Shown: positions 11,639 through 23,054, numbered from the stretch's first letter. The stretch is 64,000 nt of DNA from Allomyces arbusculus (GCA_027604705.1 JADHYV010000061.1:1-64000); one strand, 5' to 3'. A program made the numbers and translations. The notes: generated by a model from the sequence alone, not told the origin.

Positions 11639-11650
11639 TAATATAAAGAG
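11639..11650 (+). promoter_or_regulatory. TATA-box-like sequence with no clear downstream gene
   Basis: The plus strand reads TTAATATAAAGAG, a good TATA box, followed by a CT-rich stretch that could contain an initiator. The only downstream plus-strand frame (11656-11967) runs into the 3' end of the antisense gene and does not look like a protein. It may drive an antisense or non-coding transcript, or be chance AT-rich sequence. Confidence 0.25.
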
Positions 11651-11871
11651 GTATCGTGCGCGCGTCGCTCGCTCATCTCCACTCGCGCGCAACTCTCATC
11701 TGCATCCGCGCGCGGGCGCCAGCAGCCGACGCACCGCCGCTGCCGACAAACAAGATTACAATCAAAAAGCTCATCGCAAAAAGTGCCCCCGCCCCACCAT
11801 CGCCCCAAAACTTGAGCAAAGAGCAAATAATAAATACTCCACGCGGCCAGGCCATCCCTGCGCCAGGCCAT

Positions 11872-14800
11872 TCAAAATGGCCACGGAACGGCACCCGCGT
11901 CACCGTCATCCACATCCACAACCACCAGTTGCGGGACGCAGTACGCCGTCGCCGCCCCACCCGATAACGACTCGTCACCGGCAGCCGTCGCGGGCATCGC
12001 CACGTCCGACACCCACCCAGCCTCACGGGCGGCCTTCGGTGCCGGCCATTGGCACACGACGGGGCCGGGGCCGCGAATCGAGCGTGCCGCAGGGGAAGTC
12101 GCGAGCAGGCGGCCGGCAGCCAGGACGGCAGCGAGGGCGATGGCAAGGCTCACGAGCCACATCCACCACGGCGGGAGAGGGAGAGCGCGCGCCGACTTGG
12201 GCGGGTCCGTGTACGAGTGGTACGCGAGAATGACGCGTTTCCCGGGGGCCGAGGCGCGTGCGGGTGCAGGTGCAGGGGAGGAGGTGCGCGAGGGAATGGG
12301 CGTGGCGGCAGGGGTGAGGTCGAGATCCTCGTCCACCGGCTCAATTTGGGTTTGGATCGCCGTGTCGGCCGTGGACGGGAATGTGGGTTGTACGTTGACC
12401 GTCGACGTGATCATGCTCTTCAGTTCGATTGGCGCGATCGTCGGGAGCGGGGCAGTAGGAACTGGTGCTGTGTCAACGTCTTCAACGGCCGCCAGGCTGC
12501 GGGCCACGACCGCGTCCTGGTCGTTGCTCGCGTCGTCAACTGCCGGCGGAACCGGATCCGTGCCAATATGCTCGATGCGAATCGGGTCCGACTGCACTCC
12601 CACGGTGGCCTGCGGTCTCGGCGCGATAGCGGCTTGTACGCCGCGGCTCGCAGTCACAGCGCTAGCAGGCATATGTGGAGCCAAGGCGACTTGGACACCG
12701 AAACTCGTCGTCGTGATGCGAGGCGATGCACGTGCGACCGGCGCGAGTTCCACCACATCAGCCGGTTCCGCAGTGACCTGGAGCACTGGCACGAGATCTC
12801 CAGCTTGCGGCTCGTCATCCGTCAGGCAATCGGCTGTGTTTGACGCGACCACCTCGATCGTATCTCCGGGCGCGTCGCCGAGACTTTTCTCGCCGTCCTT
12901 GGCGCCCAATGCCAGCGCCTTGGCCAGCTTCTCCTGCACGACCGCGTGCTTGGCGCTCAGACGCTCAAAATTCGCGAGCAGCCGCTCATACGTGAGCACC
13001 CAATCGGTCGGCGACAAGTCCGGCGCGCCCACGACCGCGACCGGCACCGGTTCCGACGCGGCGCGCGACACCGCCGGGGACTCGGCACCCGATCCGGCCA
13101 CCGACGGCGGCGCCGACCCGGGCGGCACCGCGGCCGCGAGCGCCGACAGCAATTCAGCGCCCAACGTCAGTGCCCCCGCCGGATCCGCAGCGCGCCCATC
13201 CGCATTCTCCAACTCAACCGACAGCGGCGTATCCGTGCCCACCGGCGTGGCCGCCGCGGCCGCGGCCCGCTCAAACGCGTCGCGGTACTGGTCGACCTGC
13301 TGCTGCGCGACCATCCAGTCGCGGTCGCGGTCCTCGAGCGACCGTTTCGCGTCGGCCAGTTGCGCGGTCACACTGGCCAACTCGGTACGTAACGACGCGG
13401 CGACCAACTTCTCATGCGCGAGCCGCGCGGTCGCGCGCTGGGCCTTTCCCTGCGCAACTTCGAGTGCAGCTTGTAGTGCATAGAGCTTGCCCTGCAGGTC
13501 CTCCATTTGACGCACAATGTGTGCCTCGTGCTGGTGCAGTTCTTGCGCTTGCCGCTTGCTTGCCGCAAGCTCGTCGCGGAGCTGTGTGAGTTGGTGTCGC
13601 AGGTCGACGATTTTCTGCTCGCATTCCAGCACGTAGGCGTCGCGGTCGGCCGCATCGTCGTGGGGTGCTGCGGGGAAGGAGCCGTACGCGGACCGGCGTA
13701 CTTGGGCACGCCGCGAGGGGGTGCCGGGCGTCGTTGGGGGTACGGTGTCGGTCGAGGTAGCAGGAGCAGCAGAGGTCGACCGCGCGGCAGTGGGCGTCGA
13801 CTTGTCGGCGTCCGAATGACGACGACGGTGCGTCGGGCGACGCCGCGGCGTGCGTAGCGGATCGTCATGATCATGGTCGCCAACGTCCTCGTCCAAGAAC
13901 GAAGGTCCCGTCGATGTCGCTGGAGGAGGGATCGCGCGCGCGGATCGGCGCGGCGTAGTCGTCGGATCAGCAGTGATCGTGGTGGCAGTGACCATGAACG
14001 GACTCGCGCGTGGCGTCGGTAGCTGCGACGGGAACAGCGCCCCTGGTGCCGTGGCCGACCGCAACGCCGTTGGCACAGTGGGCCGCGGAATACGCGACGG
14101 CGAGGGGCCCTTGGTCGCAGACATCTGTTCGGTATCGTTGTCGTCGGCGTGGATCGGCTGCGTCGCCCAGTCGTCGTCGTGGTCCGCGACGGAGGGGACG
14201 GGCGTGGGCGTATCGGACGGCGGAAACGACTCGGACGACCCGCCGACAGACGTGGGTGAGGTCGGGACAATCGTCGCGCGGCCCGACGACGAACCGTGCG
14301 AGAGCGTGGAGGTCGTCGAGATGAGCGAGGCCGGCCGTGATGCTTTCCGTGCGCCGCCGCGCGGCGACACGGACCGGCTCGGTGGGCGCTGCAGTGGCGC
14401 GTCGGCGATGTCGGCGCCATCGTGCTGCTGCTGCGGGTCGCGCGCCATATTGTCGTCGCCGAGCAGCTGGTCGAGGTTGAAGTGTAGCCCGAGGTGGCCG
14501 TCGTCGTCGTCGTCTCCACCGAGCGCGTCGTCGGTGTGGTCGCCGAGAATCACGCGATCGCCAGAGAGATCGGCCGAATCGTCGTTGCTGTCGGTGGAGA
14601 GCGTGCTCTTGTTGCTGCGGAAGGAGAGGTCGAGCAAGAGCGACGACTGCGAGTGGCTCTGGTGCAGCTTGTAGGCGTGCTGCATTAGATCCATGGTCTC
14701 GAGCAGTTGACGCGCGTTGAGCACGTCCTCGAGCAGGTCATTGGCCTGGGCAATGTCGAGGTAAATGTCGAGCGCGTCGTCGTCGAGTAGCGTGATGCCG

Positions 14801-15246
14801 TAGAGCGTTTGGTGGTTGATCAGTTCTTGGAAAAAATCAGCGACCGACATGGTCCCGCGGTGCGCCAGCAGGTGGACCAGAAAGTCGCGCAACGTGCGGC
14901 ACTCGGCCGCATCGGCTTTCGCCACGGCCGCGACGGCGCGCAGGTCATCATCGGTTCCGCCATGACCGCTGCCGCTCGCGCGCGATGGTGAGGTTGGGGA
15001 GGACGGTGCGGGGCCGGCTCGGTGCGGCGCGCGCGGGCGCTGCGGGTACATGTGCGGCAGAGGGGCGGCGCTGCTGCGTGGCGGTGTCGCGAGCACGGGC
15101 GCGGATGCGCCAGCGCCAGCTGCTGCGGCTGCGGTAGCGGTGGGGCCGGCCGCGGGCATGGCGGCGTGGTGCGAAAGCGGCAGGCCGGCGGTGGGCGGGT
15201 GGTGTGCTCGCGGTGGCGTGCGCGGCGGGCTCGTCGGCGGCGCCAT
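11872..15246 (-). CDS. large coiled-coil protein with C-terminal transmembrane anchor (1124 aa)
   Basis: A single long exon with a good start context. Residues about 95-190 form a helical domain (LRDFLVHLLAHRGTMSVADF, then FQELINHQTLYGITLLDDDA and LLEDVLNARQLLETMDLM). After it comes a long disordered Ser/Thr/Pro region with an Asp run (GGDDDDDGH). A coiled coil at about residues 540-660 includes RQMEDLQGKLYALQAALEVA and VAQQQVDQYRDAFERA. Near the end is a membrane segment, WWMWLVSLAIALAAVLAAGR, followed by a tail of about 75 residues finishing VPWPF. There is no signal peptide. This layout (helical domain, disorder, coiled coil, C-terminal membrane span) fits tail-anchored golgins or KASH-like nuclear-envelope tethers, but the C-terminal PPPX signature of KASH proteins is absent. 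The family is not recognised. Confidence 0.75.
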   Translation of the reverse strand: MAPPTSPPRTPPRAHHPPTAGLPLSHHAAMPAAGPTATAAAAAGAGASAPVLATPPRSSAAPLPHMYPQRPRAPHRAGPAPSSPTSPSRASGSGHGGTDDDLRAVAAVAKADAAECRTLRDFLVHLLAHRGTMSVADFFQELINHQTLYGITLLDDDALDIYLDIAQANDLLEDVLNARQLLETMDLMQHAYKLHQSHSQSSLLLDLSFRSNKSTLSTDSNDDSADLSGDRVILGDHTDDALGGDDDDDGHLGLHFNLDQLLGDDNMARDPQQQHDGADIADAPLQRPPSRSVSPRGGARKASRPASLISTTSTLSHGSSSGRATIVPTSPTSVGGSSESFPPSDTPTPVPSVADHDDDWATQPIHADDNDTEQMSATKGPSPSRIPRPTVPTALRSATAPGALFPSQLPTPRASPFMVTATTITADPTTTPRRSARAIPPPATSTGPSFLDEDVGDHDHDDPLRTPRRRPTHRRRHSDADKSTPTAARSTSAAPATSTDTVPPTTPGTPSRRAQVRRSAYGSFPAAPHDDAADRDAYVLECEQKIVDLRHQLTQLRDELAASKRQAQELHQHEAHIVRQMEDLQGKLYALQAALEVAQGKAQRATARLAHEKLVAASLRTELASVTAQLADAKRSLEDRDRDWMVAQQQVDQYRDAFERAAAAAATPVGTDTPLSVELENADGRAADPAGALTLGAELLSALAAAVPPGSAPPSVAGSGAESPAVSRAASEPVPVAVVGAPDLSPTDWVLTYERLLANFERLSAKHAVVQEKLAKALALGAKDGEKSLGDAPGDTIEVVASNTADCLTDDEPQAGDLVPVLQVTAEPADVVELAPVARASPRITTTSFGVQVALAPHMPASAVTASRGVQAAIAPRPQATVGVQSDPIRIEHIGTDPVPPAVDDASNDQDAVVARSLAAVEDVDTAPVPTAPLPTIAPIELKSMITSTVNVQPTFPSTADTAIQTQIEPVDEDLDLTPAATPIPSRTSSPAPAPARASAPGKRVILAYHSYTDPPKSARALPLPPWWMWLVSLAIALAAVLAAGRLLATSPAARSIRGPGPVVCQWPAPKAAREAGWVSDVAMPATAAGDESLSGGAATAYCVPQLVVVDVDDGDAGAVPWPF

Positions 15247-15773
15247 GATGTCGGCCGGTGGCGGGCCAGGCGGGGCAGGTCGAGGACGGGGCGGGTCGAA
15301 GGCAGCTTGAGGACGGCGTCGGCGGGACGAATTCGACGAGCAGGTCGCGTCGTGCTGGGGTGGTCGTGATCGCTTGAAGTCTGCTGCTCGGCGTCAGCAC
15401 GTTGTTTGCCAACCGGAAATTGGTGGTGCGAACGCCGCGCGCCGATGCATCGCACACGCTCCGAGTGGCGCAGCAACAGGGCACGTGCGCCGTGCCGAGG
15501 CAGCGCACGCCTCGGCGGCGCACGTGGCGCCCTGGTGGATCGCGTTTGCCGCCTCTGCGCCTCCGTTGGGCGGCCGGGCCGCCGCGACCCGACCGACCCG
15601 ACGACACTGGCACCGGGGCCGCCGCGCTTGATTGGGAAATCAGACCGCGCGCGCCGACGACTCCGCCGACGCCAGCGACGACGGCGCGACTGCCTGCAAC
15701 TCGATTGCAACGCCGTCAAGCCAATGCCACAGCCGCCGCGGCCCCCATCGTCCGCACCAGCAACAACGCCACC
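15247..15773. other. divergent promoter region, coiled-coil gene / esterase
   Basis: 527 nt between two divergent start codons. It is very GC-rich, with no TATA box or repeat that stands out. Confidence 0.6.
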
Positions 15774-17737
15774 ATGACTCGCGCAACCGGAACGGCACAG
15801 TACGCTGGCATGCGGCCCGTGCAGTACGTCCTCGCCATGGCTACCGCGGCCCTGGCCGTGATCGTCGCGGTGGCGACGGCAGTCGTCACGCTCGTGCCCG
15901 TCCTTGCCGTACTTGTGGGCCTGTTACCGGTCGCGCTGCCCATCCTCGCCGTCTGCGCCTACGTGACCGTCGCCATGACCTACTTGCTGTTTGGTCCGTG
16001 TAGCTTGCCGTCATGGCGTGCGCTGGACTGTTGATGCTTGCAGCGTGTCTGACGTGCTCGTTCGTGTTGATGCCGGCGTCTGTAGCACAGCGCAACGGCG
16101 AGCCACTCCTGCTGCGCTGGCACCCGCTCCACGTCTGGCACGCCTTTGTCGCGATTTGCCATACGGTCCTCGGCACGCTCTGGGACCCGATCGCGCACCG
16201 CACCGTGCGCCATCTTGGCGCGCGTTTGCGGCACGGCCACCTGTTCCGGCTTCACGTCGTGTGCGTTCGATGAATCCTCTTGCTAGTTCCGGTCATAGTG
16301 GAGTGAATTTAACACGACTCTTCCTCGCTGGTGCGTCAGAAACAATGTCCAGTACGACACCGTGACGGGGCTTTGTCTCGACCTGTACCTCGCGCGCCGC
16401 AAGCACCACCATCATCGTCACCACCACCGGCATGCGCGGCACGCCCAAGTCAACGACTCGACCGATGCACTCGAAACGACGCACCGTGATCGCCCACGGC
16501 CCGTCATTGTGTTCATGTGTGCGTCCTGCCCACATTCCCTTGGCCCTTCCTCGATCAACAGTGCTGACCCGTTCCCGATTGATGTAGACGGTGGAGCGTG
16601 GAACAGCGGCAGCAAGGAGCTCTACGCCGCGCTCGGCCACCATTTCGGCCACCACGGATTTGTGTGTGTGATCCCCGACTACCGCATCTACCCGCGCGGC
16701 ACCGTTGATGAAATGGTCCACGATATTGCCAAGGCCCTGGTCTGGGTCAAGGAAAATATCGCGTACGTGCCGCGTTCGCGTCTTCTCCACCCGTTCACAG
16801 ACCCGAACTGACCATTTCTGTCCGGAAATAATGATTCGTAGGGATCACGGCGGCGACCCCGATCAGATTCACTTGATCGGCCACTCGGCCGGGGCGCACC
16901 TGCTCCTGCTGACCCTGCTCATGGCTGCGTTTACCGAGGCCGGCGTTCATTCGCACCCGGGGCTGTCCCCGACGAACCTGGTCCTGCACTCGGGGTTCAC
17001 CACCGACTCGGAATCCCACCGGTCAGCCACGCGTCGTGCCAGCGACCGGGTCGCGCCCACGCTCCCGCCGCCGTTACCCGTCACGATCCCGCCGATTGCG
17101 TCGTGCGTGCTCCTGGCGGGCGTCTACGACACTGTGCAGCACCTCGACTACGAGCGCCGCCGCAGCGTGCACGAGCTGTCGGGCATGCAACGCGCCAACA
17201 GTACGTTTCTCTCTTTCTGTTTCGCTGCAATTTGCATGGGCACTCATTTCATGTTGATTGCCAGAGGAAACCAAGGAAAACATGCTACTGCGCTCCCCCA
17301 CCGCGCTCCTATCCGCCGCCATCACCACGGGCGTAGCCGACCCCGCCGCCTTCGCCAACCTCCTTGCCCAAATCGCGCACACGTTGCCGAAGCACGTGCT
17401 CGTCGCGCACGGCACCAACGACACGACCGTGCCCGTCGCGCAGTCGATGACTGTCGCCGATCTGCTGCGCGCTGTCAAGTGCGACGTGCACGCGCATTTC
17501 CGAACGGACATGGCACACACGGTGCCGGTGGCCGATTTGATGCACGCATCGCCGTTCTTCAATCTCGTGTGCGAGTTTGTAAGTGGTGCAGGACAGCGGA
17601 AGGAGGGTGAGAGGGCGAATGGGCCGGTTGAACAGAAGGTGGCGGTGAAGCCCAAGAGGCGAGCGGGACAGCGCGCGAATGGACGAGTTGCCGCACGGCC
17701 AGTTGTGGAGAGCAGCGATCCAAGTGGAGAGCCTTGA
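15774..17737 (+). CDS. membrane-anchored alpha/beta-hydrolase (carboxylesterase/lipase-like)
   Basis: Exon 1 (15774-15993) is strongly hydrophobic, with two or more membrane spans (VLAMATAALAVIVAVATAVV; VLVGLLPVALPILAVCAYV). Five introns follow. Later exons carry NNVQYDTVTGLCLDLYL, the oxyanion-hole motif YGGAWNSGSKELY (read across an intron), VCVIPDYRIYPRG, the nucleophile elbow LIGHSAGAHLLLL, ARANKETKENML-like linkers, LVAHGTNDTTVPVAQ (catalytic Asp) and RTDMAHTVPVADL (catalytic His). This order matches hormone-sensitive-lipase/prenylcysteine-methylesterase type esterases that hydrolyse carboxyl esters at membranes. The usual HGGAW is YGGAW here, which some family members share. The C-terminus is a basic Gly/Arg-rich tail. 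The acceptor of intron 1 could be 16043 or 16085. The substrate is unknown. Confidence 0.8.
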
Positions 17738-18137
17738 TCGGTTTATCTTTTGCTGGGCTTTTTTGGTGCTTTTTTTTGGTCATTTTGTTTTGGGCGTGGC
17801 TAGCGTGGATTGGAAGATATCCACTTTTCCTTGGTTTGTCGTCGTCAATCTCATCGAGGTCATTATTTTCCACGGCTGCAGTCCCCCGCACACAAGACGC
17901 GTCTGTGCGTCCGGGGGACAACGCAAAGGCAAGGCATGAGACGGGGGCGGCCACGAGAGGCAGGCAAGAACAGGTTGCTCTTGGCGCCGGCTTTTTTCCG
18001 GTCGCCACCTTTTTTTCGCGAAGTTGGGCGCTGAGACAGCTTGACATCTTGCGAGCAATTTTTCGATGTACTTATAATCGCTCGTTTCAAAATATATCAA
18101 CAGGTCGACACACATGCAAAACTATGTATTCCTCTGC
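17738..18137. other. convergent intergenic region, esterase / COG2
   Basis: Contains T-rich runs (17755-17790, 18005-18020), consistent with 3' ends on both strands. No gene seen. Confidence 0.6.
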
Positions 18138-20187
18138 TCACGACGACGACGGTCCAGTCTGCGACAGTGTCGGCGGGACCGGCATATGCTCCTCGATCGC
18201 CGCCACCGTTGGCGCCAACACTTCCTCGGCCCTCCCCTCCTTCACATACGGCACCTTGCGCACCTCCTCGCGCAACGCGACCGCATCGAGCCACAACTGC
18301 ATCCGGATCTTGGCCTCGTCCGAGACCTCCCCGTCGGCCGCTGCTCGGCCCTTGGCCAACTTGAGCCGTTTCAGCGACTCCTCTGTCTGCTTCAACGTCG
18401 CGAGCATCTCGCGCACGGTCTCGGCGTACCGCGCTGCCGTGGCGTCCACCACCTCATCGACCACCGCGCGCCACTCGCTCTCGGCCATCGCGTCGGCGTG
18501 CGCATTCACCACGTCCACGACCGACCGGAACACAAGTGGGACAAACGGCGACGCCGTCGTCGGGACGCCCCGCCCGGCCGAACGAAACTGCGACGGGATC
18601 GATTTGGTCAAGTGCAACACGGTCGCGGTCGCGTCGCGCAAATCGTGCGCAACGGCCGATCGCAGCGGCGCGGTGACTGTGGAAAAGTCACACGTGGCCA
18701 AAAAGGCTGCGCGTGCACTGGACGACGGGAACATCGCAATCAACGGCGTTTCCGCCAGCGCCGCTGCCGTTGCGCGCAATTCCGCAAGATCGGTCAGCGC
18801 CTGGGTCCCCGTGATCGCCGTTCCGGCGCCGTTCCGCGCGCCGACGGCCGCGCGGTACCGCAAGACCAGCTGGCAAGCGAGTTTGAAGAACCGGTGTGCG
18901 ACGCCCGGCACGTGCACGGCGTGCAGGTGGTGCATGGTCGCGAGCAGCGTGGCCGAGGTGATGGTCGGCTCGACGTCCCGGATCGCTTGCCGCGCAAGCA
19001 TCTGGAAGTAGACTTCGACGGGCCACTTGCGTACGAACGCGGCGAGTTCTGGGATCGCGTCGGCGACGCGCGCGAGGCCCAGGGCGGTGACGAGACGGCA
19101 GAGAAGCTTGGTTGTGGCAGTGTAGTTGCGGTGAAAGGTCGATGGGACCGCGGGACTGAAAACGGACGGCGTGCCGGATAAGTACTCGAGGACGCGGAGC
19201 AGGATGTGGGTGCTCAAGATCAACGCCTGGTCCCGCGGAACGTGCGGCGCGAGAACCTTGGCGAGCGCCACGGGCCCGGACTCAAGCTGCGTCCAGAGCT
19301 CGTCGAGGACCGTGGGCAGCGGCACGTCGTTGCGCCGCGTGAGCAGCGGATCGACGGCGGCCGTGACGACCAGGACGACCAGTTGTGACCACGCGTTCAG
19401 GTGGAGGTACACGCGCGCGCACGCGGCGAGTCGGTCGTGGTCGCGGTCGCGCATGAGCGGCATGAGCAACGCGCGCGCGGAGGTCTGGCAGACGGCGGTC
19501 ACGGCACGCACGCGCACATCGAGCTCGGCAATGAACGGGAAGTGCTTGCTGCCGTGCTGCACGGCCGCGGTCGCGATCGCCAAGAGCAACACCACGTGCT
19601 CGAGCTTGGCGAGGTCGGTGATGGCCGTGCTCGCAGACGGGTGCGAGTCCTGTCGACGCGGCGTCTTGCCGCCGCCACTGGTTGTGGAGGAGCGCTCGAT
19701 CCCGGCGGCGTGCTCGAGCCACGCGACTTTGCGGTCCATATCGAGAAAGAAGTGGAGGATTTTCTGGGTACGTTCCCGGGGTGAGCGATGTGGACGGACT
19801 CGCGAATGGGGGCCCCAGTACGGACCTGCTGGTGCCGTACGCGCTCGAGCGCGCGCACCTTGGCCTCGAACGCGGCGTGCTTCTTGGCCGACGTCGTGGC
19901 GAGTTCCTTGGCGCCGGATTGCACGGCACCGAGAGGTTCCTCGACACCGGCCATCCACTCGCCCATGGCATCGAGCGAGCTGATCACCTCTTGCAGTTTC
20001 TATCGCTTGGCGAGCGCGCAGCCCCGCTCCTTCTTGTCAACAACTCTGGACAACATGCGCGCGTCGCTGAAGAAGTGCAGATGCCAACCTCATACTGCGC
20101 GGTAATGATCTGCGTGATGCCGGCGTGCGCGTCGGCGCGCTTGCGCACGAGCTCGGCCTTGATCCGTCGCAGCTCTTGGTCGTCCAT
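18138..20187 (-). CDS. COG2: conserved oligomeric Golgi complex subunit 2 (N-terminal exon unresolved)
   Basis: Three clear exons (20089-20187, 19826-19999, 18138-19763) join in phase to 632 aa. The N-terminal helices, ELRRIKAELVRKRADAHAGI then ITAQYE-KLQEVISSLDAMGEW, match the start of COG2. The C-terminal block is diagnostic: PTTASPFVPLVF, RYAETVREMLATLKQTEESL, KRLKLAKGRAA and DEAKIRMQLWLDAVALREEV. COG is an eight-subunit tether for retrograde traffic within the Golgi, and COG2 sits in its lobe A. Human COG2 has about 50 more N-terminal residues, so one or two further exons probably lie between 20190 and 20450 (a candidate reads NDLCRPSLRRVAAVE), and the ATG at 20187 may be internal. The downstream 3' end converges with the esterase gene. 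Confidence 0.9.
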
Positions 20188-20632
20188 GGTGGGCGCGTCG
20201 GTGGTGCGGGCAGTCGCGAGTCGGCCAAGTGAGTGCTGCTCGTCGCTTTCAGAGTGTTGTCGACAGTTGCAGAAAAGCAAGGGAGGGAAGATGGCCAGCG
20301 GTTGTTGGCGAGCCACGCGTTGGCCTGGAGCACGTGCTGACAACGAATCCTTCTCAACCTCCACGGCGGCAACGCGGCGCAGGGAGGGACGACACAAGTC
20401 GTTCGAGTCGTTGGCGACCGGCACATCTCAATTCGCGCCATGAGCGAGCACGCAGGATCATCCAACTCGGCGCAAAGGAAGCCCGCCGCCGCAATGGTAT
20501 CGACGACCCCAGCTGCGCGAGCCGGCACCAACAAGTCGACTGCTCCACTAGAGCCGCTTTTGGACCGATCTCCTTGAGCATGGCCGGCCGTCAGCACCCA
20601 TTCCGTTCCTGCAAGATGCACCGCTCACGAAG

Positions 20633-23054
20633 ATGCCGGCTCGTTCAACCCAGGCGGCGCCCAGCACCTTGGACAAACTGCAGGCCATTCAGACCATTTC
20701 GCAAAAGAAGTCGCAGTTTTTGCGTCAAAAGGAGGAGATGGAGGAGAGGAGGCGGGTACGTCGCGTTGTGCGCTCTGTCTGTCTTGATGTTGGTGTATTG
20801 GATACACGGACCTGACCGCGACATTCGTGATCAAATCGCGGTTAGCGCGAGCAAGAGGAAACGGCCAAGATCTACACCGAGTTTGTCGCGTCGCTTGCAG
20901 AGGAGGACCCGCGCGAAAAGGTCTTTGTGCGCGGCAAAACGTTTGTGCCCAAGGGCGCTGGTATGCTCCATCGCCAGCGATTCCTGATGACCGACTGCTG
21001 CGTCGACCGTTGGCTGACGTTGCAATGAATTACCCATGCTCAGACGCGACGCAAGTCAAGGACAAGGACCATGGTTCGGCTCGCTCGTTGCACGCGCTGT
21101 CGGCGCACAACAAGCGCACGCTCAGCATTCCTGAGTACCAACCCGAGGCGCCAGTTACGTCGAACCCGCTCAAGAAGCGCAAGCTCAACGAGCTGATGGA
21201 GCAGATGAAGAGGTTTGTGAAGCCTCGCTTTGAGTGGGCGTAGAGCTCTTCCATTGATCACTTTTCCCTTGCTGCTCAGCAAAAACGATCGCGACGTTGC
21301 GCCGTTCTCAACGAAACGCACTATGCCTTCGTCGTCGTTATCCTCGTCGTCCTCGGCCCCGCACTTGATGTCACGCGAGCCGGCACTGCCCTTCTCGGCC
21401 GTGTCGACCAACCTCTACGTCGGCAACCTCAACCCGAAAATCAACGAGCAAGACCTGTGCCATGCATTTGGACCGTTTGGGGCCATTGCTTCCGGTATCG
21501 TTGCTGCTTCCTTCTCCCTGGTCCTTACTTTCGCGTGATCCGTGCCTTGTGCCTCGGTCGCTGCTGTTGCGACTCCCCCGCACGCACCGTTTTCCTTGGA
21601 GCTTTTGCGACTCACCCATGCCACCATGCTGGGACCCGCTCCAAGTCAAGATCATGTGGCCCCGCACGGCCGCCGACCACGCGCGCGGGCACAACTCCGG
21701 GTTCGTGTCGTTCATGGAGCGCACGTCGGCGCAGCGCGCGTTCCAGACGATGCAGGGCAAGGACATAATGGGGTTCCCGCTGCGACTCGACTGGGGCAAG
21801 CCCGTGTCGCTGCCCGCCAAGCCCATCTTTGTTATGGAGGGTTTGCCCGAAACGTGTATCGGCAGCGGTGCGGCGTCGCCGACGCACGCGGCCATGGCCT
21901 CCGAGTGGGACGGCATCGACGCGCACGACCTCGACGACGCGATCCGTGTCACGGTGCCCGACGACCCGACTGCGCGCATGCTCATCCACCAAGTGATTGA
22001 GCGCACGCTCGAGCACGGACACGCGTTCGAGAACGCCTTGGCGTTGCGGCAAGGGGATAACGCGACGTTTGGGTTTCTCGCTGACACGCACCACCCGTAC
22101 CACCGGTATTACCGGTGGAAGCTCTGGTCGCTGATGCAGGGCGACGCGCTCGACACGTGGCGCGCGAGGCCGTTCCGCATGCTCACCTCAGGCCCGCTGT
22201 GGATCCCGCCGCCGTGCTTCCACGACACGGACGACGATAACGCGGACGTGCCGTCTTCCGACGATGACCTCGAGAACGACCACTTTGCCAAATCAATCAC
22301 CCCGCGCGTGCGCCGCCGGTTGCGCGCGCTGTGCCACCGGATCGTTACTGCATCAATGCAAACCCCCGGCGCCGTCCCGGACCGCGCGCTCATGGCGCGC
22401 GCCATGGCGCTCGTGATCGAGTGCGCCGAGGCCGCTGCGGCCATAGCCGACGAGCTCGCGCGCATGGCGATGCGCGCACAGTGGTCGCCGACCGCGCAGC
22501 TGCATTTGCTCTACCTCGTGCACGACGTGCTCCTCAACACGACCGCGCCCGTGCCGAATGCCTGGCGGTACCGGGACGCGATCAAGGTGCATTTGCCGGC
22601 CTTGTTTCGGCACCTCGCGGGCACGTACGCTAGACTTCGCGTCGAGCCCGAGGCTACTGGTGGGACGGAGGCGCCGGGGAACATGTCGGCCAAGTGGCGC
22701 GCGGATTCGTGGCGTGCCGACGTGCTCGCGGTCGTGGCCATGTGGCGGCAGAAACTGCTCTACCCGCGCCAGTTTCTCGCCGAGTTGGAGGCCGTCTTGA
22801 AACCGGCTGCAGCGGCTGTGGTTGCGACTGCGGACGATGTACGGGATAGTGCGGCCGACCAGAAGCCGCAGGCGCAGGCAGGCGAGCGCGCCGAACAGCT
22901 CACGAGCTGGCACGTCAAGTCGAGCGGGTTCGTCGCTGTTGAGCCCGGTGCGTCCTCCTCCTCTGCGCAAACATCCTCTGCACCGGCGGCGGTCGCTCCA
23001 AGCGCACCTCGCGGCGGTGGACTGTCGTTCTCATTCAAGTCGCGACCCCAATGA
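20633..23054 (+). CDS. U2SURP: U2 snRNP-associated SURP protein (SR140), form without an RS domain
   Basis: Five exons (20633-20755, 20846-20960, 21044-21212, 21280-21494, 21646-23054) give 676 aa. The N-terminal part reads ETAKIYTEFVASLAEEDPRE and VFVRGKTFVPKGA, as in SR140. An RRM (about 178-260) carries TNLYVGNLNPKINEQDL (RNP2) and SGFVSFMERTSAQRAF (RNP1). A SURP module (about 315-370) includes IHQVIERTLEHGHAFENAL and HHPYHRYYRWKLWSLMQGD. A CID (about 430-590) contains LHLLYLVHDVLLNTTA. In animals the protein links U2 snRNP to splicing and 3' processing. Here it stops soon after the CID with a short Ser/Ala tail ending LSFSFKSRPQ, so the cwf21 and Arg-Ser regions of the human protein are missing. 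Exon phases all agree. Confidence 0.93.

Larger units (their letters stand above)
10158..11871. other. gene-poor stretch of 1.7 kb
   Basis: Frames are open on both strands (10363-11049 plus; 10158-11193 minus), but neither translation looks like a protein. A short minus-strand piece near 11000 has Cys/His spacing faintly like a PHD finger (HLNCVPTEDE, KFCVEHDD) without a complete motif. A TATA-like box lies near its right end. Confidence 0.5.

Noticed and set aside
12140-13483. 447-codon plus-strand frame rich in Ser/Ala/Thr
   Set aside because: Antisense to the coiled-coil gene, with no independent evidence.
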